This document shows positions 38,617 through 48,891 of a stretch of 64,000 nucleotides of DNA, piece by piece (the stretch's first letter is position 1; each line of letters opens with the position of its first letter). The translations under genes were made by a program, and so were the position numbers. The DNA is from Candidatus Termititenax sp. GTDB lineage: Bacteria; Margulisbacteria; Riflemargulisbacteria; GWF2-35-9; DYQY01. Location of the stretch: contig DYQY01000004.1 in the NCBI GenBank assembly GCA_020719045.1, positions 88,447 through 152,446 of the forward strand, written 5' to 3'. The notes below the pieces were generated by a model. It worked only from the letters and a program-made list of their open reading frames with translations. It was not told the DNA's origin and did not search any database.

Positions 38617-41097
38617 ATGGAAAATAATTATAAGGAACGACTTTCAGACATTCTTTCAAGAAAAGAAACACAAGTTAGACCTATTGAAGAAGCTTTTAAA
38701 CATAATCTTACCAATAAGATTGTTAAAGATGAATACAATTCAACACCAAGAGATATTTATAATGCACTTAGTTACACCATTATGGATCAACTTGCAGAAG
38801 GTTGGCTTGAGACGCAGAGACAACACCATTATCACGACGCAAAGAGAGTTTACTATCTTTCAATGGAATTCTTAATTGGCAGACTTTTGAAAACTAATAT
38901 CAACAATCTACACGTTGACTGCCAAGTTCAAGCTCTTCTTTCTAAGCTAAACTTTGACTTCAATACAATTGAAGACATGGAAGAAGATGCAGGATTAGGA
39001 AATGGTGGACTTGGAAGACTAGCTGCCTGCTTCTTAGAATCTATGGCAACTTTAGGGATACCTTCCTTTGGATACGGTATTAGATATGATTATGGCTTAT
39101 TCAAACAAGATATTGAAAATGGATGGCAAATAGAAAAACCTGACAAGTGGCTTGAAAACGGATACCCATGGGAAATCCAAAGAGCTGAAAAATACTCTAT
39201 TAATTTTTACGGTCACGTTGAAAAAAGTATAGATACAGATGGAAAAGAAATTTCCGTTTGGAAAAACTACAATAAAGTTTTTGCAGTTCCTTATGATATA
39301 CCTGTTCCAGGATTTAGCAATAAAACTGTAAACACCTTAAGATTATGGTCTGCCAAAACAGATGACGAATTTAAATTACAAATCTTTAACAATGGTGACT
39401 TTATTAATGCCTATGAAGAAAAACTTCAAGATGAAAACATTACTAAAATTCTGTATCCAAATGACAATGTATATGCGGGATTAGAGCTTCGATTAAAGCA
39501 AGAATACTTTTTCTGTGCTGCTTCACTACAAGACATTATGAGAAGATTCAAGGAGAATCCGTCACATGACTTTAAAAACATACCAAACAAGATAGTTATT
39601 CAGCTTAATGATACACATCCGGCAATAGCTATACCTGAACTAATTAGAATACTTGTTGATGAAGAAAATCTTAACTTTGATGAAGCATGGGATATTACAA
39701 AACATACTTTTGCTTATACAAACCATACATTACTTCCTGAAGCCTTAGAAAAATGGCCTGAAAGAATGTTTTCCTATATGCTTCCAAGACATCTAGAAAT
39801 CATTTATTTAATTAACACAAAGCTTATGGAAGATTTACAGATTAAGTTTGGTCCTGACATGGGAAGAATGCAAAGAATGTCGATTATTGAAGAAGGTAGA
39901 GACAAAATGGTTAGAATGGCTTACTTAGCTGTGGCTAGCTCCTTCTCTGTAAACGGAGTATCAGAGCTCCATAGTGAGTTAATTAAAAAGGAACTACTTC
40001 CTGATTTCTACCAGCTTTATCCTGAAAAATTCAAAAACAAAACTAATGGTATTACACCACGAAGATGGTTATATAAGTGTAACAATAGATTATCTGAACT
40101 AATTACATCTAAAATTGGCACAGGATGGATTACAAATCTTAATGAACTTAAAAAACTATCCTCGCTAAAAGATAAAGATAGACTGATTGAAGGTTGGGAA
40201 ATTATAAAAAACAACAACAAAAAGGATCTTTCTAACTGGCTAGAAAAGAAGTACGGTTTTAGCTTTGACCATAATTCCATGGTAGATGTTCAAACAAAAA
40301 GAATCCACGAATATAAAAGACAACTATTGAACGTAATGCATGTTATTCATTTGTATTTAAAACTTAAAAACAATCCAGACATGCCTTTTGCTCCTCGAAC
40401 AGTTTTAATTGGTGGTAAAGCAGCACCAGCATACCATGTTGCGAAACTATACATTAAGCTTATTAATAATGTAGCCAACGTTATCAATAATGACCCAAAA
40501 GTAAATGCTAAGTTAAAGCTATTCTTTATACCAAACTACAATGTAACTGTTGCTGAAAAGATAATGCCCGCTGCTGACCTTTCTGAACAAATATCTACTG
40601 CAGGAAAAGAAGCCTCAGGAACTGGTAACATGAAATTTGCTCTTAATGGCGCATTAACTATTGGAACTCTAGATGGAGCAAACGTTGAAATTAAAGAAGA
40701 AGTTGGGGACGAGAATATTTACATTTTTGGTCTCACTGCTGAAGAGGTTACTAATCTTAGAGAAGAAGGTTATGACCCTAAAAAATACATAAATGAATAC
40801 GAGCCACTTCAGGAAGTACTTGAGCTAATTAGAAACGGTTTCTTCAGCCCTGAACAACATGACTTGTTCTACCCAATTTATTCTAACTTAATTAACCATG
40901 ATCCATACATGATTATGGCAGACTTCAAATCTTATGTTGAATGTCAGGAACAAGTATCAAAAGACTTCCTTAATAGAGAGTTATGGTTAAAGAAGTCTAT
41001 TGCAAATGTTGCTAATGTAGGTAAATTCTCTAGTGATAGAACAATTGCTGAATATAATTGGGATATCTGGAAAGCAACTCCTGTTGAAATAAAATAA
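38617..41097 (+). CDS. glgP: Glycogen/starch phosphorylase
   Basis: EDAGLGNGGLGRLAACFLES; PLP motif EASGTGNMKFALNGALTIGTLDGANVEI. Start placed at MENNYKER after a GAGGGGAA SD. Confidence 0.97.
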   Translation: MENNYKERLSDILSRKETQVRPIEEAFKHNLTNKIVKDEYNSTPRDIYNALSYTIMDQLAEGWLETQRQHHYHDAKRVYYLSMEFLIGRLLKTNINNLHVDCQVQALLSKLNFDFNTIEDMEEDAGLGNGGLGRLAACFLESMATLGIPSFGYGIRYDYGLFKQDIENGWQIEKPDKWLENGYPWEIQRAEKYSINFYGHVEKSIDTDGKEISVWKNYNKVFAVPYDIPVPGFSNKTVNTLRLWSAKTDDEFKLQIFNNGDFINAYEEKLQDENITKILYPNDNVYAGLELRLKQEYFFCAASLQDIMRRFKENPSHDFKNIPNKIVIQLNDTHPAIAIPELIRILVDEENLNFDEAWDITKHTFAYTNHTLLPEALEKWPERMFSYMLPRHLEIIYLINTKLMEDLQIKFGPDMGRMQRMSIIEEGRDKMVRMAYLAVASSFSVNGVSELHSELIKKELLPDFYQLYPEKFKNKTNGITPRRWLYKCNNRLSELITSKIGTGWITNLNELKKLSSLKDKDRLIEGWEIIKNNNKKDLSNWLEKKYGFSFDHNSMVDVQTKRIHEYKRQLLNVMHVIHLYLKLKNNPDMPFAPRTVLIGGKAAPAYHVAKLYIKLINNVANVINNDPKVNAKLKLFFIPNYNVTVAEKIMPAADLSEQISTAGKEASGTGNMKFALNGALTIGTLDGANVEIKEEVGDENIYIFGLTAEEVTNLREEGYDPKKYINEYEPLQEVLELIRNGFFSPEQHDLFYPIYSNLINHDPYMIMADFKSYVECQEQVSKDFLNRELWLKKSIANVANVGKFSSDRTIAEYNWDIWKATPVEIK

Positions 41098-41107
41098 ATA
41101 TAACCAA

Positions 41108-42394
41108 GTGTATAGAAATCTTAATTGGATAATTATTGTTTCTTTTACACTTGGTTTGTTTACTGCTTTCTATATAAGAGTATCCATCCCAGCGCAAAAG
41201 CCTCCTCAAAAGCCTATTGTAATAAAGCAAGCTCCAAACATTGAAATCAAAAAACCAGAACTTGATCAAGCTATTAATTCAATATTAAATAAATATGGAG
41301 TTACAGGTTGTTCACTTATAGTAATAAAAAATAGAAATAACTTTTATCACTATAACTATGGAGTAGCTAATCTAAATACTAAAGAAAAAATGACTAGCAA
41401 TCATGCAATTAGAATTGCATCAATAAGTAAACTAATTACTGCAATATTGTTTCTAGATTCCATTGAAAATAACACTAACATTATTAATACACCTGTCTCA
41501 AAACTAATAAATATTCCTTTTGAAAACCCATACTTTAAAGACAAAATCATAACCCCAAAAGAATTACTCACTCATACCTCAAGCTTTGCTCCAAACAGTT
41601 ATTTAGCTGATTACTTCCTAAAAAACAGCTATAGAAACAAAAGCCTTGAACTATCGAGCCTTATTTCAAGCACAGGAAATTATTATCAAAGCAGCTATTG
41701 GAATAGCGTCTATCCGCCAGGCCAAATATTCAATTATTCAGGATTTAACTTCATACTAGTTGCTGCCATAATAGAAAAAATAACCAACCAGAGATTTAAT
41801 CTTCTTTCGCACACAAAACTAATAAATGAACTTGAAATGAAGAATACCCACCTATCAACATCCTTGCCTTTCAATGAAACCAAATATGCTATTGGCTACG
41901 AATTTATCGAGGATATACCAACAAGGTCTATTAACGACAATAACTTCTACCTAAGTATACCTAATACTAACTATGTTCCAGGCTTAAACCCCACTATACA
42001 CGCTCCACAATCAGGCTTTCGCTCAAACGCAGAAGATCTTTCTAAAGTAATGCTAATGCTACTAAATAAAGGAACATATAATAACAAACGTATTTTAAAT
42101 GAAAAAAGTATTGAACTAATTGAAACACCTACCTTCAATGTTACACAAACCATGCAAAGAGGAATTGGGTCAGAAATCAACCTTGGATTCATCCCAGGGG
42201 TAAAAATGGTCGGACATACAGGGAATGCCTACGGAATAATCACTCACCTCTTCTATAACCGTGAAGAAGACTTTGGAATAGTTTTCATTATCAATGGACA
42301 TCAAAAGAAAGCCTATTTTGGTGGAGACCACTTTTTAATTGAAAAAGAAATAGATTCTACTATTTACGAACAGCTAATTAAAAAAGCTCTATAG
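41108..42394 (+). CDS. Serine hydrolase, class C beta-lactamase-like
   Basis: SxxK (IASISKLIT), YxG (FNYSGFNF), HTG (GHTGNAYG); N-terminal TM. Confidence 0.88.
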   Translation: MYRNLNWIIIVSFTLGLFTAFYIRVSIPAQKPPQKPIVIKQAPNIEIKKPELDQAINSILNKYGVTGCSLIVIKNRNNFYHYNYGVANLNTKEKMTSNHAIRIASISKLITAILFLDSIENNTNIINTPVSKLINIPFENPYFKDKIITPKELLTHTSSFAPNSYLADYFLKNSYRNKSLELSSLISSTGNYYQSSYWNSVYPPGQIFNYSGFNFILVAAIIEKITNQRFNLLSHTKLINELEMKNTHLSTSLPFNETKYAIGYEFIEDIPTRSINDNNFYLSIPNTNYVPGLNPTIHAPQSGFRSNAEDLSKVMLMLLNKGTYNNKRILNEKSIELIETPTFNVTQTMQRGIGSEINLGFIPGVKMVGHTGNAYGIITHLFYNREEDFGIVFIINGHQKKAYFGGDHFLIEKEIDSTIYEQLIKKAL

Positions 42395-44896
42395 TTTCTC
42401 TATTGAAGATTTTATTTGTTTATTTATGTCTTCTACTGACTTATTTTTTGGACTTATTCTATCTCCAATAGTTAGTGTTAACTTATGACCAAACCTAAGA
42501 AAGAAGCTTCCACGAGGGAAAACATTATATGCGCCATCAATCTTCATTGTTAAAACATCCTTATTAAACTTGCTTGCTAAATATGCTGCACCATCCTTAA
42601 ATTCTCCTAAGTTACCATCTCTTGTCCTTGTGCCTTCTGGAAAAATAAGTAGCGCACCATTTTGTCTTAAAATATCAGCCCCAGACTTAAGTGCAGGAAA
42701 AATATTTGCTCCTCTATCAACAAAAATAATATGGGACCAAGGGAAAATATATTTTAAAAAAGTAAGCTCTTTTTTGCTTATCATAAATATATTTTTTCTA
42801 ACTTTTCTTGGCAATGAAGCAAGCACAAGAATGGCATCTAAATTAGATTGATGATTGCAAACCAATATGCAATTCTTTGCATCTTTTAATTTTTCTTTAT
42901 TCATCACCCTATATCCAAAGAATAAACTAGCCTTAAGTTTAATTAGTTTAATTAATAAATACACCACTGGATTAAGGAAATTATATTTATTTGTTCTTAT
43001 TTTCCCTAAAAACAACTCATCCTCTCTACTATCGACCTCACTAACCTCTGGTAAAAGACTTACATATTTAACTAACTCCAAAACAGATGAAATAGACATA
43101 AATTTATCCATATCTATTTTAACTTTAAAATTCTTCTCTAATTCCATAACAAATTGAATTTTACTTAGAGAATCAAGGCCAAGATCATCTAAGCTTAAAT
43201 CTAAATATAAATTTTCTATCCCGAACTTCTTAATAATAAACTTTATCAATTGATCTTCTCTTTCATTGGATGGCTGTATGTTATATTGGGAAACAAAATT
43301 CATATCACCAGAACGTTGATACTTTCCTTGTTTAAGATTAGCAATCACCTCTCTAATCATCACCTTCTTTGTGGACGTTCTAGGTAATGGCTCGAATGAT
43401 AATGAAAAGTCAGCGACTCTCATATAGTCTGGCAAAAGATTGTTTAATCTATTCACCTCTGCCTTTATCTGTTGATATGCAGCTCCAGAAACATGTTCTG
43501 GAACGATTACAGCATTAACAATAATGTTATGATTTTTCTCATCACCGAATACCGCAACCTCATTTATTAATTCTGAGGTGATGAATAAATCTTCTATTTC
43601 TTCAGGGAAAACATTCTTACCAGAATCAAGCACAATAATATTTTTTGTTCTTCCAGTAATACGAAGACTACCCTTATTATCAATCAAGCCAATATCTCCC
43701 GAATTGAACCAACCATCGCTATCAAAAACTTCAGAATTAGCTTTTTCGTTATTTAAATATCCCATCATCACAGAAATACCTTTTATCCAGATCTCCCCAA
43801 TGCCTCGTGCATCTTTATTTCTAATTTCTATAAAGTTACCCTTAATAGGTGTTCCAACACAACCAACAGTATTTTCGTGCACTTTATTAGCAACGGCAAC
43901 AGCAGTTGTTTCTGTTAATCCATAACCCTCTAATATAGTAAATCCCATATTATGATAAGCCTTAAAGTATTTCGGCTTTAGAGAAGCTCCCCCACTAACA
44001 AAGAATTTAAGTTGCTCACCAAAAACTTTATGGATAGGCTTAAAAATCACCTTAGGAATAATACCTAGCCCTGCAAGTTTAAAAACATGAGAGTATGCAA
44101 CCATAAACTTTAAAATCTTATATTTAACTGCGGATTGATTCTTTGCTTTATTTAAAATGCTATCAAAAAATAACTCCCATAATTTAGGAACACCAGGAAA
44201 TATAGTAATAGGATAAATTTCTAAAGACTTGATTATATCTGGACCTTTTAACGAAGGTTGAACAACTGTACTGGAACCATTTATTATAAAACCTAAAAAA
44301 GTAGTGATAAGTCCAAAAACATGATAAAGAGGCAATATGGCTAATACTACATCAGGGGCATCTAGCAATCCCATGTGCTCAATACTAGCATAACAAGTAT
44401 TAACAATGTTATTATGCGAAAGCATCACGATCTTTGGATCACCTGTCGTTCCTGAAGTAAACAACATCGCAGCACATTCTTCTTTATTCAATTTTGGGGC
44501 AATATATTTACTACTGTCAGACATTGCATCATCAAGTTCAACTGAAATGAACTCAACCTGTTTATCTGATTTATACTCCATATCATCTGAAACAAATGCA
44601 TATTTACAATCTATCCTAGCAAGCATTTTCTGATGATGTTCAATACTTAAATGATTATCTAAAGCTACAACAACTGCACCTGAATAAGCAATACTAAGAT
44701 ATGTAATCATCCATTCACGGCTATTGGATGCAATCAAAGCAACTGGATCTTTTGTTTGTATACCAAGTGATTGAATATAGGATGCTCTTTGTTTTATAAG
44801 TTCATAAGCACTGGCATAAGTAATATCAGGTTGAAGATAAATATTGCGAGAGAATTTTATAAAATATTTGTCTATATATTCTGGCAAAGTGTACAT
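42389..44896 (-). CDS. Trifunctional AMP-dependent acyl synthetase - acyl carrier - PlsC acyltransferase fusion
   Basis: FTSGTTGDPKIVMLSHNN; carrier segment DDLGLDSLSKIQFVMELE; NHQSNLDA...FPEGTRTRDGNLGEFKDGAAYLA. Confidence 0.93.
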   Translation of the reverse strand: MYTLPEYIDKYFIKFSRNIYLQPDITYASAYELIKQRASYIQSLGIQTKDPVALIASNSREWMITYLSIAYSGAVVVALDNHLSIEHHQKMLARIDCKYAFVSDDMEYKSDKQVEFISVELDDAMSDSSKYIAPKLNKEECAAMLFTSGTTGDPKIVMLSHNNIVNTCYASIEHMGLLDAPDVVLAILPLYHVFGLITTFLGFIINGSSTVVQPSLKGPDIIKSLEIYPITIFPGVPKLWELFFDSILNKAKNQSAVKYKILKFMVAYSHVFKLAGLGIIPKVIFKPIHKVFGEQLKFFVSGGASLKPKYFKAYHNMGFTILEGYGLTETTAVAVANKVHENTVGCVGTPIKGNFIEIRNKDARGIGEIWIKGISVMMGYLNNEKANSEVFDSDGWFNSGDIGLIDNKGSLRITGRTKNIIVLDSGKNVFPEEIEDLFITSELINEVAVFGDEKNHNIIVNAVIVPEHVSGAAYQQIKAEVNRLNNLLPDYMRVADFSLSFEPLPRTSTKKVMIREVIANLKQGKYQRSGDMNFVSQYNIQPSNEREDQLIKFIIKKFGIENLYLDLSLDDLGLDSLSKIQFVMELEKNFKVKIDMDKFMSISSVLELVKYVSLLPEVSEVDSREDELFLGKIRTNKYNFLNPVVYLLIKLIKLKASLFFGYRVMNKEKLKDAKNCILVCNHQSNLDAILVLASLPRKVRKNIFMISKKELTFLKYIFPWSHIIFVDRGANIFPALKSGADILRQNGALLIFPEGTRTRDGNLGEFKDGAAYLASKFNKDVLTMKIDGAYNVFPRGSFFLRFGHKLTLTIGDRISPKNKSVEDINKQIKSSIEKL

Positions 44897-44930
44897 CTTT
44901 TAATTATATTTACAAAAGAATCTTGGTCAA

Positions 44931-45080
44931 TGGCTCAAGAGGCTAAAAGGTCAAAAGGACAAGAGGTAAATAGCTAATTCGTCGCTGTTTATTTGTTTAT
45001 TTGTTGATGTGTTTATTTGAAAAACCCTTAAACTCATCACTTCTCACTTCTCTCACAATTCACGATTTACGATTTACCAT
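44931..45080. repeat. Low-complexity intergenic dispersed repeat
   Basis: GGCTAAAAGGTCAAAAGGACAAGAGGTAAATAG...TCACTTCTCACTTCTCTCACAATTCACGATTTACGATTTACCATTTACCATTCAC; resembles 46700-46850 and 16988-17030. Confidence 0.7.
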
Positions 45081-45803
45081 TTACCATTCACTGCTTACTA
45101 TTTTGAAACTTGGCTCTCTTTGAAATGGCCAGACCCTAAATATTGACTCCGTTTCTGTTGAAAGAACATCAGCAACATAGAAAGTGTCACGAGGAACTCT
45201 TCTTATGCTAACGCCTTTCTTTTCTGCAAATTTTTTAACTCTTGTAGCCGAAGGCATACCATATGCGTTTACACTTTCTGTGGTTATTACCATTTCTATT
45301 TCAGACAGCTCTGGTTGATTTAATAAAAAGGAAATTACTTTCTTAAATTGAATGAAGACTGTACCAGCTCTGCCTCTATCATCAATTTCTCTAAAATAGT
45401 CTGGCTTATCCTTATCCTCTACAGATGTGGTTGGCTTTAAATGTGCATGTCCAATTATTACTTTATCGCCTCTTCTTGCTTTAATGGCAACGCCTGAACA
45501 CACGCGATGAGATGGAGCATATATTGCACATTGACTATTTTCATCCACTTCCCACAAAACAAGTTCACCAATCTCAGCAAAAACAATATATCCAAGATCC
45601 TTGTCTTTAATCGCTTCTAAATTGTCTTGACTTAGTAATACTGTCCCTTCTTTTAATAAGTCTACTATTGTTATTTTGCCTGGTAATTTAATTCCCTTTT
45701 CAAAAACCATCTCTTCCAGTAAAAGAAAAATAGCGTTATTAGTTTTCAGTAAAGTTTTTTTACTCTCTTCTTGTGATAAACAACTAACTACCTTCCAAAA
45801 CAC
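45081..45803 (-). CDS. Hypothetical protein (240 aa)
   Basis: Long ORF paired with 45808..46683; no family confidently recognised. Confidence 0.7.
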   Translation of the reverse strand: MFWKVVSCLSQEESKKTLLKTNNAIFLLLEEMVFEKGIKLPGKITIVDLLKEGTVLLSQDNLEAIKDKDLGYIVFAEIGELVLWEVDENSQCAIYAPSHRVCSGVAIKARRGDKVIIGHAHLKPTTSVEDKDKPDYFREIDDRGRAGTVFIQFKKVISFLLNQPELSEIEMVITTESVNAYGMPSATRVKKFAEKKGVSIRRVPRDTFYVADVLSTETESIFRVWPFQREPSFKIVSSEW

Positions 45804-45807
45804 TATT

Positions 45808-46683
45808 TTACTCCAATGCTATGGTTTGAGCTCTTTTACCTAAAAATATCTCGCCAGTATGAATATTAAAAGTAAAAACTTGACCACGCTTTATTAAATC
45901 TGTGGTTCCTCCTTGAATGTTTCTAGCACTTGTGCCAACAATATCTCCATTTGTATAAAAGGTTATTAAATCATGCTTCTTAAAGGCAATACCTTTTATG
46001 GCTAATTCTCTACTTGGTTTAATACTGATAAGCTGACCTTCTATATCAAAATTATAACGAGCATCAGGGGGGATAACTATTTCTGTTTGTTCTGAATCTA
46101 TTAGAGTACATTGAAATTCTCTAGCATAAGTACAAGACCTTAATTTCCCGTTAGGATGAAAGGTAACAGATGAACCGGCATTTGCCATGAAACTTCCTAC
46201 TTGTATTGATCTGGCCAACCTGATTCTGAAAAGACTCCCATTTCTTAATTGAACTGATAATGAATGAACTGTATCTCTTCCTAATCTAATAGGTATATGG
46301 GCAGAACTTCCTGAAGGCAATTGCACTGATGATAAGCTTCCATCTTCTTCACACTTTAACACAGTGCCAGTTGGAACATTTCTGCCACCGATAATCATAG
46401 GTTCAGAAATTGCAGTTCTTTGAATCATACCGTTTCCATGAAGGAACGTTCTTAGTTTCTTACTTAAAGGAAATAAAAAACCACAAACTTCTCTTATATT
46501 CTCAGAACAAGGGATGCCTTGTATTACGGTGGGGCTGGTTAATAAAACTTCATAACATCCATCGGGCATATCAAGCAGAATTGCATCCGCTGGTAATTCA
46601 AACATCATCGCTTTAGAACTATTGTGTTCCGCCATCGCAACAATGCTGTCTCTCATTCCATCACTTACTATCTTACAAAACAT
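45808..46683 (-). CDS. Hypothetical protein with short beta repeats
   Basis: Repeated G-x-x-F/V-x-x-NG-x-L/I pattern (VTFHPNGKLRSCTY; LITFYTNGDIVGTS). Confidence 0.7.
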   Translation of the reverse strand: MFCKIVSDGMRDSIVAMAEHNSSKAMMFELPADAILLDMPDGCYEVLLTSPTVIQGIPCSENIREVCGFLFPLSKKLRTFLHGNGMIQRTAISEPMIIGGRNVPTGTVLKCEEDGSLSSVQLPSGSSAHIPIRLGRDTVHSLSVQLRNGSLFRIRLARSIQVGSFMANAGSSVTFHPNGKLRSCTYAREFQCTLIDSEQTEIVIPPDARYNFDIEGQLISIKPSRELAIKGIAFKKHDLITFYTNGDIVGTSARNIQGGTTDLIKRGQVFTFNIHTGEIFLGKRAQTIALE

Positions 46684-46699
46684 TATCTAGCTCCCTTTC

Positions 46700-46850
46700 A
46701 AAGACTAAGCTCACTGCGTTCGCAGGACAAGAGATAAAAAGGCTAAAAGTTGAAAGCCTTTCCTTTTCGTTTCATCCTTCTACCTTTTCCTCCATTCACT
46801 CTTCACTTCTCACGTCTCACGATTCATGGTTCACGATTTCCATCCCTCCA
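46700..46850. repeat. Low-complexity intergenic dispersed repeat, second copy
   Basis: GCTCACTGCGTTCGCAGGACAAGAGATAAAAAGGCTAAAAG...CATTCACTCTTCACTTCTCACGTCTCACGATTCATGGTTCACGATTT. Confidence 0.7.
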
Positions 46851-46972
46851 TACATCCATACCTCTAAACTATCGTAACTCAAAGTAAAAAGTTGCAGGTA
46901 TTTTAAGAGGCAAATTTTCTAGTTAATTGGTTTTGGGTTGATGAAATTAATTGGTTCGGTTTTTTTCTGAAA

Positions 46973-47208
46973 TCATTGATTGTTCAAATATTTTTCAGCA
47001 ATACTTATTGCCATAAGTGCATCTGATTTGCTAATCCTATCACCATGGGGATATCTTCCAAATTGGGAAAGATCATTTACTTTAAACTTGTATCTGGTCG
47101 TTCAGGTAATTTAGAAGCCAATATCAGTAAATCATGAACATATGGAAAATCTACGCCAGCTTCCAGTAATTGTGCTTTCATCCATTTCTCAACAGCTTGC
47201 TGATTACT
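46973..47208 (-). pseudogene. HEPN-domain protein remnant (5'-truncated, frameshifted)
   Basis: Minus frames: SNQQAVEKWMKAQLLEAGVDFPYVHDLLILASKLPERPDTSLK* then, after a frameshift, DLSQFGRYPHGDRISKSDALMAISIAEKYLNNQ*. Confidence 0.75.
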
Positions 47209-47905
47209 TTAAAAAAGGTAAATAAAATTTCTTGAAAAAATACCAGCTACTCTGCAATGCTTGTTTCTTAAGTGATTTAGAAGAAAATGTACTGCCACCA
47301 CCTAAATGAATAAGCACAATACCTGGATGATAGTAATTCTTGTATCCTTTTCTAACTATCGTTTTACTTAGGTCAATGTCTTCATTGTAAAAAAAATAAT
47401 TTTCATCAAACCCACCAACCTCTAAATAAAGCTTCTTCCTTATTAGCATTGCTGCACCCGACAAAAAACTAACAACTCTTGGTTCCTTGCCTAAATATTT
47501 ATACCTTCCTAAAACACTCCCATAATACTGAACAGACCTGTCCTGATTAAGTAAACGAGGCCCAAGTATACCTATGTCCTTATTGCTCTCATAAAAACGA
47601 ACTAGTGGACTTAAAACATCAGTATTAATAACAGTGTCTGAATTAAGCAGAAACAAGTATTCTCCTAACGCTTCTTTTGCTCCTTGATTATTTGCTTTAG
47701 CAAAACCAACATTTTCCTCATTATCTATAAAGCTAATATTGGAATAGTTGTCCATGAACTCATCTTTATCAAACTTATTAGATGAAGCATTATCAACAAC
47801 AATAACTTCAAAACTTACAGCCTTGTTATACTCATAAAATGAATCCAAGCAAGTCTTTATAAGTTCAGGTGTATTGTAATGGACAATAATTACAGAAACT
47901 TTCAT
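47204..47905 (-). CDS. Glycosyltransferase family 2
   Basis: MKVSVIIVHYNTPELIKTCLDSF, VVDNASSN, LLNSDTVI, FFYNEDIDLSKTIVRKGYK. Confidence 0.93.
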   Translation of the reverse strand: MKVSVIIVHYNTPELIKTCLDSFYEYNKAVSFEVIVVDNASSNKFDKDEFMDNYSNISFIDNEENVGFAKANNQGAKEALGEYLFLLNSDTVINTDVLSPLVRFYESNKDIGILGPRLLNQDRSVQYYGSVLGRYKYLGKEPRVVSFLSGAAMLIRKKLYLEVGGFDENYFFYNEDIDLSKTIVRKGYKNYYHPGIVLIHLGGGSTFSSKSLKKQALQSSWYFFKKFYLPFLK

Positions 47906-48891
47906 GCGTCTTTTAACCTCTCCAGAAAACATTCTATTCGAATCTTTGTTCTCATGTCCAATTCTCCAGGAGCATCCCCCTCAATAGTTAAAACTGGAAC
48001 ACTTAATCTGCTCTTAAGAATAACATCATCTAACTGTCGATGGCAAAAAGCTTGCGCATAATGAATAATACCTTTTAGGTTCCGAAGCTTTATTTGCTTC
48101 TCTATCTCTACGATTCTTCCTTCAAGGTCATAAGGATAATTAAAGTTACTATACTCTTGAACAATATCCTCACTCTCACTTAGCATCGCAAAATCATTTT
48201 CTACTTCAAAATAAGATACTACAGTTGACTGTGATTCCAAGTAGCTAAAAAGATTACTAACAATAGTTGGCACTCCAACATAACCTATCTGAATTTTACT
48301 TAACTGCGGTTCACTTATTTCCGATAAACTAATTAAATCTTCCACCCTCTTAGCGTAACTTGCTAGGTTACTTCCAAAATCTGAAGAAGCTACCATTAAC
48401 TTCTGAAAGTCAGAAACATTAATATTATTCTTGGTATAAAAAAGCTTGTCAAGGACTACTAGCCTTTTTCTGATGACATCTAATTCCGCTTTAGCTTCCA
48501 TAGCTTGAGCATAACTAACTCCGAAATACTCTCCTAATTTATCTAACTCATAACGCAGTTTAAACGCATCTCTTCCAGCCGGATAGGCAAAAGCAACAAC
48601 GCTTAAGTTCGGAATAAAGTGTCTATACAAATTGATAAGGCCGTGGTTATTGCTACAATCACCTTCTGTAACAGCAATTAATGTATCAATCTCGCTTTGA
48701 TGCGTAACAACCGCACCCATTAACCCCTTAATCCAACTACAAGTATTTCGCGGAACACCATGCTTCTCTCCAGATTTTATGAAATCCTTGGAATCACCAA
48801 CGATAAAAAGATTATTCAAATCTACTGGAATATCACCAGCCGCCCAAATATACTCTTGAGGGATAGTGGTTGTAAAGGCTACTTTCCTCAT
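47902..48891 (-). CDS. 2-hydroxyacyl-CoA dehydratase D-component-like protein
   Basis: Family organisation with CSWIKG, CSNNHG, IHYAQAFCHRQLDD, VLTIEGDAPGELDMRTKIRIECF. Confidence 0.82.
   Translation of the reverse strand: MRKVAFTTTIPQEYIWAAGDIPVDLNNLFIVGDSKDFIKSGEKHGVPRNTCSWIKGLMGAVVTHQSEIDTLIAVTEGDCSNNHGLINLYRHFIPNLSVVAFAYPAGRDAFKLRYELDKLGEYFGVSYAQAMEAKAELDVIRKRLVVLDKLFYTKNNINVSDFQKLMVASSDFGSNLASYAKRVEDLISLSEISEPQLSKIQIGYVGVPTIVSNLFSYLESQSTVVSYFEVENDFAMLSESEDIVQEYSNFNYPYDLEGRIVEIEKQIKLRNLKGIIHYAQAFCHRQLDDVILKSRLSVPVLTIEGDAPGELDMRTKIRIECFLERLKDA

Noticed and set aside
45081-45803. Possible CheD-like deamidase (CSGVAIKARRGDKVIIGHAHLKP)
   Set aside because: Only a vague Cys/His resemblance; no chemotaxis genes nearby. 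Left as hypothetical.
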